A DNA stretch of 13,678 bases from Hydrogenothermaceae bacterium (GCA_026985705.1 JALSPY010000091.1:1-13678); one strand, 5' to 3'. Shown: positions 6,982 to 13,678, counted from the first letter of the stretch. Numbers and translations: made by a program. The notes: generated from the letters alone by a model not told the origin.

Positions 6982-8184
6982 ATGTTTGACGGTTATCTAA
7001 CTTTAGGAGATATTGATGTTAAAGGAAAGAGAGTTTTAGTTAGAGTTGATTATAATGTACCTCTTGATGAATTTGGAAATATTGTTGATGATGTAAGAAT
7101 AAGAGAAACAATCCCTACAATAAATTATCTCCTTGATAAGAATGCAAAGGTAATACTTGCATCCCATTTAGGAAGACCTAAGGGAGAAAGAAATCCGAAG
7201 TATTCTCTTAAACCTGTTGCAGAGAGATTGAAAAGACTTCTACAAACAGAAGTTAAATTTGCACCTGACTGTGTAGGTGAAGAAGTGGAAAAAATGGTTA
7301 ATTCAATGAAAGAAAAAGAGATAATCTTACTTGAAAACTTAAGATTTCATAAGGAAGAGGAGGAAAATGATCCTAACTTTGCTAAAGCTCTAGCATCTTT
7401 AGGAGATATATATGTTATAGATGCTTTTGGAACTTGTCATAGAAAACACGCCTCAATGTATGGAATAAAGGATTTTATCAATCCTGTTGTAATGGGATTT
7501 TTATTGGAGAGAGAATTAAAGTATTTTGAGCAGGCTCTAGTAAATCCAGAGAGACCTGTTGTAGCTTTCATAGGTGGTGCTAAGGTTTCCTCTAAATTAG
7601 GAATAATAAAACATCTATTAAACAAAGTTGATAAGATTTTTATCGGTGGGGCTATGGCTTTCACATTTATTAGAGCTATGGGATACCATACAGGAAGCTC
7701 ATTAGTTGAAGAGGATATGTTTGATGAAGCTCTGTATGTTTTAGAGGAAGCTAAAAAGAGAGATGTTAAATTTTATCTACCTGTTGATTTTGTATGTGGA
7801 AAGGAAATATCGGAAAAAACTCCAGTTATAGAAGTTCCTTGGCAGGAAATAAATGATGGTTGGATAGGATTAGATATAGGAAAGGCTTCAATACAGTTAA
7901 TAAAAGAGATTATAAAAGATGCCCAAACTATAGTTTGGAATGGTCCAATGGGGGTTTTTGAGATAGACCAATTTAAAACAGGAACATTCAGTTTAGCCCA
8001 TGAGATAGCTAACTCTCCTGCTTTATCAATAGCAGGTGGTGGTGATACAGATTATGCTATCCACAGGGCAGGTGTTGTTGATAAAATAAGTTATATATCA
8101 ACAGGTGGTGGAGCATTCTTAAAACTGCTAGAAGGAAAAACTTTACCTTGTCTAAATGCAATAACTAAAAAAACTCTTAGATAA
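6982..8184 (+). CDS. pgk: Phosphoglycerate kinase
   Basis: Interconverts 1,3-bisphosphoglycerate plus ADP and 3-phosphoglycerate plus ATP in the cytosol, in glycolysis or gluconeogenesis. The 400-aa length is normal for bacteria. N-domain substrate residues are visible: Arg21, Asp23 and Asn25 in VRVDYNVPL, and His62 and Arg65 in SHLGRPKG. Also present are NLRFHKEEE (119-127) and the Arg of HRKHAS (153-158). The C-domain has GGAKVSSKLG (198-207), WNGPMGVFE (319-327), the nucleotide loop GGGDT (352-356) and STGGGAFL (373-380). A minor oddity is Cys152 in TCHRKHAS, where Ala is usual. The ATG start follows a strong AGGAGG. It appears to be transcribed alone, since the next gene is convergent 19 bases downstream. 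No clear terminator is seen there. Confidence 0.98.
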   Translation: MFDGYLTLGDIDVKGKRVLVRVDYNVPLDEFGNIVDDVRIRETIPTINYLLDKNAKVILASHLGRPKGERNPKYSLKPVAERLKRLLQTEVKFAPDCVGEEVEKMVNSMKEKEIILLENLRFHKEEEENDPNFAKALASLGDIYVIDAFGTCHRKHASMYGIKDFINPVVMGFLLERELKYFEQALVNPERPVVAFIGGAKVSSKLGIIKHLLNKVDKIFIGGAMAFTFIRAMGYHTGSSLVEEDMFDEALYVLEEAKKRDVKFYLPVDFVCGKEISEKTPVIEVPWQEINDGWIGLDIGKASIQLIKEIIKDAQTIVWNGPMGVFEIDQFKTGTFSLAHEIANSPALSIAGGGDTDYAIHRAGVVDKISYISTGGGAFLKLLEGKTLPCLNAITKKTLR

Positions 8185-8203
8185 GATTAAAGTTTAAAAT
8201 AAC

Positions 8204-8866
8204 TTAGAAAAACAAATCCCAAATACTTTTATTTTCTTTTTCCTCTTCCTTATTATATTCCTCTTCATAATCTTCATAATCAACTGAATTAGAATTATCT
8301 ATATCCCAAACAAAATTATTATCTTTTTCTTCTTCCTCCTCAACTTTAGGTTTTGTATAAATATTTCCTGTTATTTCAGAGACATCATATCCACTAAATT
8401 TGGAAATGTATTCAGTTATAGGTGTTCCGTATCCATCTCTTGGAATAACTCTCCCGTTTGATTTTAAAAACTTTTTAACATTTCCAGCTCCTAACAGATG
8501 AGCTCCACCTATTAATCCGCTTTCTGTTATGTATATACCCCTAATTGTTTTACCTATATATTTATTTAATCCTAGTGCTTTTAAATACCTCCAAGTTTTT
8601 CTATGGTATTCTCTGATAGCATTTTCCTGAGCTCTAGGATTATTTAAGAAATCTTCTTTGCTCCAAACTCCATCTTTTCCTGTCCACTCACCTATCCAGT
8701 CATTTCTCCTTGTAGGGTCTCCTTTGTAATACCCAGCATCTTTTAAAGCACTTTCTCCCATTTGATACTTTCCTAAATATCCGTATGTATTCTCTATATT
8801 ATATCTACCTCCACTTTCTCTATATCCTAATGCTTTCAAAAAATCCCTATAATTTCCTTTATACAT
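8204..8866 (-). CDS. Lysozyme/lytic-transglycosylase-like protein, copy 2
   Basis: A 220-aa protein whose first 168 residues look like a lysozyme-like glycan-cleaving domain. YRESGGRY carries the candidate catalytic acid Glu17. YGYLGKYQMGESAL (28-41) resembles the GxxQ motif after the catalytic Glu in GH23 enzymes. SGLIGGAHLLG (116-126) resembles the third, helix-borne block. The family call is by motif, not by search. There is no N-terminal signal peptide or membrane segment. After residue 168 comes a Glu/Asp/Asn-rich linker with FVWDI (185-189), and the protein ends SIWDLFF. The core is about 80% identical to the adjacent copy at 8881-9588. ATG start with AAGGTG 5 bases upstream; 14 bases separate it from the preceding gene, so it is the last gene of the operon headed by the Ivy-like lipoprotein. 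Intracellular release or specialised secretion must be assumed if it acts on peptidoglycan. Confidence 0.85.
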   Translation of the reverse strand: MYKGNYRDFLKALGYRESGGRYNIENTYGYLGKYQMGESALKDAGYYKGDPTRRNDWIGEWTGKDGVWSKEDFLNNPRAQENAIREYHRKTWRYLKALGLNKYIGKTIRGIYITESGLIGGAHLLGAGNVKKFLKSNGRVIPRDGYGTPITEYISKFSGYDVSEITGNIYTKPKVEEEEEKDNNFVWDIDNSNSVDYEDYEEEYNKEEEKENKSIWDLFF

Positions 8867-9564
8867 CTTTACACCTTATTTTATTTTTTTGAAAATATAC
8901 TAAAAATAGCTCTAAATATGCTTAATATTATGTCAAATAAACCTCCAGACTTTTTATCTTCTTTCTGTTTTTGAGGTTCTTCATATGTTGGTATATCATC
9001 AGATGATGGAATATCCCACTCAAATCCAAGCTCTTCCTGTAGTTTTTTCTTCTCTTTCGATGAAATACTAACATTTCCAGTAATTTCAGAAATATCGTAT
9101 CCGCTGAATTTTACAATATATTCAGTTATTGGTGTTCCATATCCATCTTTAGGTATATCTCTACCACCAGATTTTAAAAATCTAGCTAAACTCCTTACTC
9201 CTACTAAGTGAGCTCCCCCCAATAATCCACTTTCGGTTATGTATATACCTGCTACAGTTTTTCCAACATACTTATCTAAGTCTAATGCTTTTATATACTT
9301 CCAAACCTTTCTATGATATTCCCTAATTGCATTTTCCTGAGCCTGAGGATTATTTAAGAAATCTTTTTTACTCCAAACTCCATCTTTTCCTGTCCACTCT
9401 CCTATCCAGTCATTTTTTCTAGGTGTGCTATCTCCCTTATAGTATCCTGCATCTTGAAGAGCCATCTCACCCATTTGATATTTTCCTAAATATCCATAAC
9501 TATTCTCTATATCGTATCTTCCACCACTTTCTCTGTATCCTAATGCTTTTAAGAAATCTTTATA
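8363..9564 (-). repeat. Tandem gene duplication of the lysozyme-like core
   Basis: The segments 8363-8851 (163 codons) and 9073-9564 (164 codons) encode cores differing at about 31 of 164 aligned positions by eye, including one single-codon indel near residue 48. Nucleotide similarity is obvious over long runs. The regions after the core are not alignable apart from an F-x-W-D-I motif. This is a direct duplication followed by divergence of the C-terminal tails. Confidence 0.85.
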
Positions 9565-9588
9565 ACCTCCCTTATAATTACCTGACAT
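8881..9588 (-). CDS. Lysozyme/lytic-transglycosylase-like protein, copy 1
   Basis: A 235-aa paralogue of the following gene. The candidate catalytic Glu20 lies in YRESGGRY, followed by YGYLGKYQMG (31-40) and SGLLGGAHLVG (120-130). No signal peptide. After the core (to about 172) a charged linker holds FEWDI (189-193). The protein ends in an amphipathic or hydrophobic stretch, GGLFDIILSIFRAIFSIF (215-232) plus SKK, unlike the short tail of copy 2. The frame opens at a TTG at 9603, but ATG at 9588 is preferred. GGAGG (complement of 9597-9601) sits 8 bases before this ATG, and the TTG overlaps that site. The start lies inside the end of the upstream lipoprotein gene, with an 11-base overlap. Inferred substrate is peptidoglycan; alternatives are a phage-type endolysin or a secreted effector. 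Confidence 0.85.
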   Translation of the reverse strand: MSGNYKGGYKDFLKALGYRESGGRYDIENSYGYLGKYQMGEMALQDAGYYKGDSTPRKNDWIGEWTGKDGVWSKKDFLNNPQAQENAIREYHRKVWKYIKALDLDKYVGKTVAGIYITESGLLGGAHLVGVRSLARFLKSGGRDIPKDGYGTPITEYIVKFSGYDISEITGNVSISSKEKKKLQEELGFEWDIPSSDDIPTYEEPQKQKEDKKSGGLFDIILSIFRAIFSIFSKK

Positions 9589-10690
9589 AACACCTTCCTC
9601 CAATTACATATTTTTTACCATTGTATTTTAAAATTAATTCATCATTTACTATTAAATCCCTATAACCGTTAGTTTTTGTTTTTGAAAGATAGAAGTAATC
9701 CATATTTTGAATTAGTAAAGCCACATTTATAGGTTTATATTTATCTTTTCTGTATATGTAAATATATAATGGACAACCTCCAGTCCCACAGAACATACCA
9801 GAATTAACAATTAAAACTATATCTTTTTTTCTATCACCATTTAAATCGACAGTTGCTATAAGGAAATTTTTTAATTCTAATGATAAACCTAGATTTTTTA
9901 TATCTTCTAGACTTATATCTTCTTCCTTTAAAAATTCATTAAAGATTTTTGCGGTTATATTTTTAACTTTTTCGTTATCTCCAGATGTAAAATAAACCTT
10001 TTTCAATATTGGACAAGGCTTTAATTTTTTTATTCCTAAATTTTCAGGTTTTAGATTTTTTGCAGAAAGAATAACTTCAGCATTTACAAAAGAATTTATA
10101 TCTTTCTTTACAGCTTCAGCCAATACTTTTAGCTCTTCCTCTGAGAGTTTTCCTATCGGAATTTTCACAAAATCATAATCACTCTCTATAAGATAAACTC
10201 CAAAAATTTTATTCTCCTCAGGTGAAAATAAGAGATAAACCATTTCTGTATCGCAGAAATGAGGTTTACAAAAGGTTATATAAACATATTTTTTCCCATT
10301 TATACTTACTATCTTATTTTTTACTCCAACTGCAGACATATTTCTAATCCAAGGAATATTTCTAAGCCTTCCTAGAGCCTTTATATATAAACTTTTAAAT
10401 TTCTTATCCTTTAACAATTCCCACGGATAGCTTAGATATTTTTCGTATATATCCTTTTCTTCCTCTGTAAGTTTAACTTTTTCTTCCTCTTTTTTTTCCT
10501 CTTTTTCTTCTTTTGAGCTGAGAGCTTCAACGGTTGTTTTTTCCTTTTCCTTTTTTTCCTCTTTATAAACTTCTTCCTGTTTTGCTTTTTCCTTACTCTC
10601 CCTTGCTTTTTTCTCTGATGAACAGGAATTTAGATTAGGTAATAAAGCTATATATAAAATTAGAATTAAAGATATATATCTTTTCATCAT
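9578..10690 (-). CDS. Ivy-like lysozyme-inhibitor lipoprotein with C-terminal FG-GAP-like domain
   Basis: A 370-aa putative lipoprotein. The signal segment ends in lipobox L-N-S-C with Cys23. A Lys/Glu-rich linker (about 27-80) would span from the membrane. At 141-146 is CKPHFC (complement of 10253-10270), preceded by KKYVYITF and followed by a strand and SPEENKIFGVYLI. In E. coli Ivy the loop Cys-Lys-Pro-His-Asp-Cys, in a very similar setting, plugs the lysozyme active site. An upstream NIPWIR (111-116) may match the LPAWV of Ivy. The C-terminal domain (about 230-370) has a calcium-loop-like DLNGDRKKD (282-290) and CGTGGC (301-306), as in FG-GAP-type proteins. ATG start; a second ATG follows directly. 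First gene of an operon with two lysozyme-like proteins, which makes an inhibitor or immunity role likely. Function is inferred. Confidence 0.8.
   Translation of the reverse strand: MMKRYISLILILYIALLPNLNSCSSEKKARESKEKAKQEEVYKEEKKEKEKTTVEALSSKEEKEEKKEEEKVKLTEEEKDIYEKYLSYPWELLKDKKFKSLYIKALGRLRNIPWIRNMSAVGVKNKIVSINGKKYVYITFCKPHFCDTEMVYLLFSPEENKIFGVYLIESDYDFVKIPIGKLSEEELKVLAEAVKKDINSFVNAEVILSAKNLKPENLGIKKLKPCPILKKVYFTSGDNEKVKNITAKIFNEFLKEEDISLEDIKNLGLSLELKNFLIATVDLNGDRKKDIVLIVNSGMFCGTGGCPLYIYIYRKDKYKPINVALLIQNMDYFYLSKTKTNGYRDLIVNDELILKYNGKKYVIGGRCYVR
9597..9601 (-). promoter_or_regulatory. Ribosome site for lysozyme-like copy 1 inside the lipoprotein gene
   Basis: GGAGG on the - strand lies in the last codons of the Ivy-like lipoprotein gene (the Gly-Gly-Arg part of GGRCYVR), 8 bases before the ATG at 9588. 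It decides the start of copy 1 and suggests that the enzyme is translated only when ribosomes reach the end of the inhibitor gene. Confidence 0.75.
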
Positions 10691-10725
10691 TATTTTCCAC
10701 CATAAATTTTAGTAGTTGTAAATTA

Positions 10726-10753
10726 ATCTTACCTATAAGAAAGAATTTGTAAA
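10726..10753 (-). promoter_or_regulatory. Candidate promoter of the Ivy-like/lysozyme operon
   Basis: On the - strand, TTTACA (complement of 10748-10753) and TAAGAT (complement of 10726-10731) are 16 bases apart. Transcription would start near 10719, about 30 bases before the lipoprotein ATG. Both hexamers deviate from consensus, and AT-rich DNA yields such matches easily. Confidence 0.4.
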
Positions 10754-10783
10754 CTATGTTAGAATTTTATTTTAACAGAAAAG

Positions 10784-10799
10784 TTTGTCTAAGGACAAA
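10784..10799. repeat. Short perfect inverted repeat in the ileS upstream gap
   Basis: TTTGTC (10784-10789) and GACAAA (10794-10799) are exact reverse complements around the four-base loop TAAG. No long T-run follows on either strand, so a terminator is unlikely. It lies about 30 bases upstream of the candidate - strand -35, where a regulator might bind. Confidence 0.35.
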
Positions 10800-11035
10800 A
10801 ATAGCAAAAAGAATTTATTTAAACTTTTTAATGCCTTTTAATACCACTCCTGATTTAAAATAATTCTTATGAAGATAATAAATAGAAATAAAAAAAATAG
10901 ACTTTAAAACATTACTTATGTGATGGAAATATTTAGAAAGAAAGAAGATTTAAATTATTAAAATGGAAAGCAAATCAGCTAATTCATTATAAATTTAAAG
11001 ATTAAGATTATTCAATGTTTGTTATCTGATTGATT

Positions 11036-11041
11036 TATAAT
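11036..11041 (+). promoter_or_regulatory. Candidate -10 element of ileS
   Basis: A perfect TATAAT lies 45 bases before the ileS start. No good -35 is present at 16-18 bases upstream, so the promoter assignment is tentative. A second TATATT at 11046-11051 competes with it. Confidence 0.3.
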
Positions 11042-11086
11042 TGATTATATTAATTTTTATCGTTGAATTTGAGGAGGCTTTATAAG

Positions 11087-13678
11087 TTGGATTGGAAGGA
11101 TACATTGAACTTACCGAAAACAGATTTTCCGATGAAAGGAAATTTACCGAAAAGAGAACCAGAATATTTAAAAAAATGGGAAAATATAGATTTATATAAA
11201 AAAATTAGGGAAAAAAGAGAAGGTAAAGAAAAATTAATATTACACGATGGTCCTCCATATGCAAATGGACATATCCATTTAGGACATGCTTTAAATAAAG
11301 TTTTAAAGGATATAATCGTTAAATTCGCAAATATGACAGATAAAGATGCTCCCTTTGTTCCCGGTTGGGACTGCCACGGATTGCCTATAGAACGACAAGT
11401 AGAGAAAGAATTAAAGAAAAAGAAAATAAATAAAGATGATATATCTAAAGCAGAATTCAGGAAACTTTGTAGAGAGTATGCATTAAGATTTGTTGAAATA
11501 CAGAAAGAAGAATTTAAAAGACTTGGAGTTTTAGGAGACTGGGATAAACCTTACTTAACATTAAGGCCATCATATCAAGCTCAAGAAGTTAGGGAGCTTG
11601 GTAGAATTTTTAGTAAAAAGGTTGCATATAGAGGGAAAAAACCTGTTTATTGGTGTATTTATGATAAAACAGCTGAGGCAGAAGCCGAAGTTGAATACCA
11701 AGATAAAAAAGACCCTTCAGTATATGTAGCATTTGAGCTTATAGAACCACCTTTTGATATAAATGAAAAAACATACTTGGTGATATGGACTACTACCCCT
11801 TGGACTTTACCTGCAAATTTAGGGGTAATGGTAAATCCAGAGTTTGATTATGTTTTCTTGAAAGCTGAAAATCAAAAGGTTTATGTTGTTGCTAAGGAGT
11901 TATTGGAAAACTTTAAAGAAAAAGTTGGATTGAAAGGAAGTATTATAAAAGAAGTAAAAGGTAGAGATTTAGAATTTTTAGAGTATAAACATCCATTTAT
12001 AGATAGAGTTTCTAAAGTTTATCTCTCTGAATTTGTTGAGTTGGGAACAGGAACAGGATTGGTTCATATGGCACCGGGACACGGTCAGGAAGACTATATA
12101 ATAGGTCAAAGGTATGGAGTGGAAGTTTTTGCTCCCGTAGATGATGAGGGAAGATTTACAGAGGAAGCTCCTGAATTTATACAAGGTTTAAGAGTTTTTG
12201 ATGCAAATGAAAAAATAGTAGAAAAATTAAAAGAAGTGGGAGCTTTACTACATTATGAAGTGATAAAACACTCATATCCACACTGTTGGAGATGTAAAAA
12301 TCCAGTTATATTTAGGGCTACTCCCCAGTGGTTTATATCTATGGACAACATTCTTGAAAATGGAAATAACCTAAGAGGAGAAGCTTTAAAAGAGATTGAG
12401 AATGTTAAATGGTTTCCTGAATGGAGTAAAAACAGAATTAAATCAATGGTTGAAAACAGACCAGATTGGTGTATTTCCAGACAGAGAAGCTGGGGAGTTC
12501 CTATAACTGTATTTTACTGTAAAAAATGTGGAAATATTATAAATGATGAAAAAATATTTGAGTATATAGCAAATTTAATAGAGAATTATGAATTTGGAGC
12601 AGATTTATGGTTTGAAAGAGATATTAAAGAGTTATTACCTGAGGGGACTAAATGCCCTAAATGTGGAAGTGAGGAATTTGAGAAGGAAGAGGATATATTA
12701 GATGTTTGGTTTGATAGTGGTGTTTCCCATTCAGCAGTTTTAAGAACAGGTTTCTGGAAAGAGTTAAGATGGCCAGCTGATATTTACTTGGAAGGTTCAG
12801 ACCAGCATAGAGGGTGGTTCCAATCATCTTTACTTGAAAGTGTAGCTTCCTACGGTCAAGCTCCTTACAAAACGGCTATAAGCCACGGCTTTACTTTAGA
12901 TGAAAAAGGAAGAAAAATGTCTAAATCTCTCGGAAATGTAATTCCTCCTGAAAAGATTATTAAGATGTATGGAGCAGATATTCTTAGACTTTGGGTTGTT
13001 TCTGAAGACTATACAGAAGACATAAAAGTTGGAATGAACTTAATAAAAGCAATAGCTGATGATTACAGAAAGATAAGAAACACTTTTAGATACTTTTTAG
13101 GAAACCTCTACGATTTCAACCCTGAAACAGATAAAGTTGATTATGAAGAGCTATTAGAGATAGATAGATGGATGTTATCTAAACTCCAAAGAATAATAGA
13201 AAGTGCTTTAGATAACTATCAGAACTATAAGTTTTATAAGATTTATCACGAAGTAAAGAGATTTATGATTGTTGATTTATCAGCTATATATTTAGATATT
13301 TTAAAAGACAGACTTTACGTTTATGCTCCAAACAGCATAGAAAGAAAATCGGCTCAAACTGTTTTATATGAGCTTTTAAGCTCTTTAGCGAGACTTTTAG
13401 CTCCTATATTAAGCTTCACAATGGAGGAAGTTTGGGAGCATTTAAGAAAGATAAATCAAAATGCTGAAGAAAGTATTCATCTAGAATTAATGCCTACTGT
13501 GAAAAGAGATTACATAGATACTAATCTAGAGGAAATCTATGAAAAACTTTTAAAGGTTAGAAAAGATGTTTTAAAAGCTTTAGAGGAAGCTAGAAAACAG
13601 GATTTAATAAGACACCCTTACGAAGCTAAAATTCTTTTAAAACTTCGTCAAGAGTATAGAGATATAATTTTAGATAGA
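11087..13678 (+). CDS. ileS: Isoleucyl-tRNA synthetase, C-terminus cut by window edge
   Basis: Charges tRNAIle with isoleucine in the cytosol and edits misactivated valine. The frame is open for 864 codons to the window end, about 90% of a usual bacterial IleRS. The class Ia signatures are clear: LHDGPPYANG (52-61) leading to the HIGH-type HLGH (64-67), PGWDCHGLPIE in the Rossmann fold, and KMSKS at 610-614. The CP1 editing domain shows WTTTPWTLPANLG and GTGTGLVHMAPGHG. Two Cys pairs (CKKC and CPKC), before the ILDVWFDSG block, probably bind zinc; HCWRCKNP lies at the end of the editing region. The start is TTG at 11087, 9 bases after GAGGAGG (11071-11077). The anticodon-binding region is present from about residue 680. 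The C-terminal zinc segment lies beyond the window. Divergent from the Ivy-like/lysozyme operon. Confidence 0.97.
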   Translation, partial: MDWKDTLNLPKTDFPMKGNLPKREPEYLKKWENIDLYKKIREKREGKEKLILHDGPPYANGHIHLGHALNKVLKDIIVKFANMTDKDAPFVPGWDCHGLPIERQVEKELKKKKINKDDISKAEFRKLCREYALRFVEIQKEEFKRLGVLGDWDKPYLTLRPSYQAQEVRELGRIFSKKVAYRGKKPVYWCIYDKTAEAEAEVEYQDKKDPSVYVAFELIEPPFDINEKTYLVIWTTTPWTLPANLGVMVNPEFDYVFLKAENQKVYVVAKELLENFKEKVGLKGSIIKEVKGRDLEFLEYKHPFIDRVSKVYLSEFVELGTGTGLVHMAPGHGQEDYIIGQRYGVEVFAPVDDEGRFTEEAPEFIQGLRVFDANEKIVEKLKEVGALLHYEVIKHSYPHCWRCKNPVIFRATPQWFISMDNILENGNNLRGEALKEIENVKWFPEWSKNRIKSMVENRPDWCISRQRSWGVPITVFYCKKCGNIINDEKIFEYIANLIENYEFGADLWFERDIKELLPEGTKCPKCGSEEFEKEEDILDVWFDSGVSHSAVLRTGFWKELRWPADIYLEGSDQHRGWFQSSLLESVASYGQAPYKTAISHGFTLDEKGRKMSKSLGNVIPPEKIIKMYGADILRLWVVSEDYTEDIKVGMNLIKAIADDYRKIRNTFRYFLGNLYDFNPETDKVDYEELLEIDRWMLSKLQRIIESALDNYQNYKFYKIYHEVKRFMIVDLSAIYLDILKDRLYVYAPNSIERKSAQTVLYELLSSLARLLAPILSFTMEEVWEHLRKINQNAEESIHLELMPTVKRDYIDTNLEEIYEKLLKVRKDVLKALEEARKQDLIRHPYEAKILLKLRQEYRDIILDR

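Larger units (their letters stand above)
10691..11086. other. 396-base divergent intergenic region without a supported gene
   Basis: This region lies between the - strand Ivy-like/lysozyme operon and ileS. It is extremely AT-rich. Only frames of about 12 codons without ribosome sites are present. It holds a small perfect hairpin at 10784-10799, a candidate - strand promoter at 10726-10753 and a TATAAT at 11036-11041 before ileS. No T-box-like tRNA-binding leader (specifier stem plus TGG-containing bulge) is evident before ileS. No tRNA or repeat array is seen. Confidence 0.6.

Noticed and set aside
8185..8203. Bidirectional terminator between pgk and the lysozyme-like gene
   Set aside because: Only a five-pair AT-rich stem (AAGTT/AACTT) is present, without a proper T-run. 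The gap is too short to support a call.
9589..9603. Five-codon extension of lysozyme-like copy 1 from a TTG at 9603
   Set aside because: The TTG overlaps the GGAGG that serves the ATG at 9588, and nothing resembling a ribosome site precedes it.
8204..10690. Prophage remnant (endolysin genes)
   Set aside because: No holin, capsid, tail, integrase or attachment repeats are seen in the window, and the associated lipoprotein inhibitor does not fit an ordinary phage lysis cassette. It cannot be fully excluded from this window alone.
10784..10799. Terminator hairpin in the ileS upstream gap
   Set aside because: The stem is only six pairs, AT-rich, and lacks a following T-run; neither adjacent gene ends there.
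10691..11086. T-box leader upstream of ileS
   Set aside because: No specifier stem-loop, T-box consensus or terminator/antiterminator pair could be recognised in this AT-rich gap.

Overview
The window reads as chromosomal DNA from an AT-rich Gram-negative thermophile-like bacterium. My best guess is the Aquificota (Hydrogenothermaceae, Sulfurihydrogenibium-like). This rests on the low G+C by eye, the Lys/Glu/Ile-rich proteins, frequent TTG starts behind strong Shine-Dalgarno sites, three periplasm-type lipoproteins, and housekeeping genes scattered in small operons. It is an inference from composition and recall, not a database match.

Layout from left to right. A lipoprotein gene (- strand) runs off the left edge. 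Divergent from it is a + strand cluster of fmt (initiator Met-tRNA formylation), ychF (ribosome-associated ATPase) and a COG1926-type phosphoribosyltransferase. Its end almost touches the end of a - strand operon, transcribed from 6533 down to 3312: class V aminotransferase, homoserine kinase thrB, and a 376-aa lipoprotein that overlaps thrB by 14 bases. A 448-base divergent intergenic region with several inverted repeats separates that operon from pgk (+). pgk converges on a second - strand operon, from 10690 down to 8204: a two-domain lipoprotein and two tandem lysozyme/lytic-transglycosylase-like proteins. After a 396-base divergent gap, ileS (+) runs off the right edge. No tRNA, rRNA, CRISPR array, insertion sequence or integrase was seen.

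The most interesting part is 8204-10690. The first-transcribed gene encodes an exported lipoprotein with a Cys-Lys-Pro-His-Phe-Cys loop in a context strongly resembling Ivy, the inhibitor of vertebrate lysozyme. It also carries a C-terminal FG-GAP/calcium-loop-like domain. Translationally coupled behind it are two paralogues, about 80% identical in their cores, that look like peptidoglycan-cleaving enzymes. Both lack a recognisable signal peptide and carry divergent C-terminal tails. A muramidase pair with a periplasmic lysozyme inhibitor in one operon is the architecture expected of an antibacterial effector/immunity cassette, or of an internally regulated wall-remodelling or lysis system. 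The secretion route is not visible in this window.

The remaining genes are ordinary metabolism and translation: Fmt, IleRS, YchF, Pgk, ThrB and an aminotransferase of uncertain substrate.
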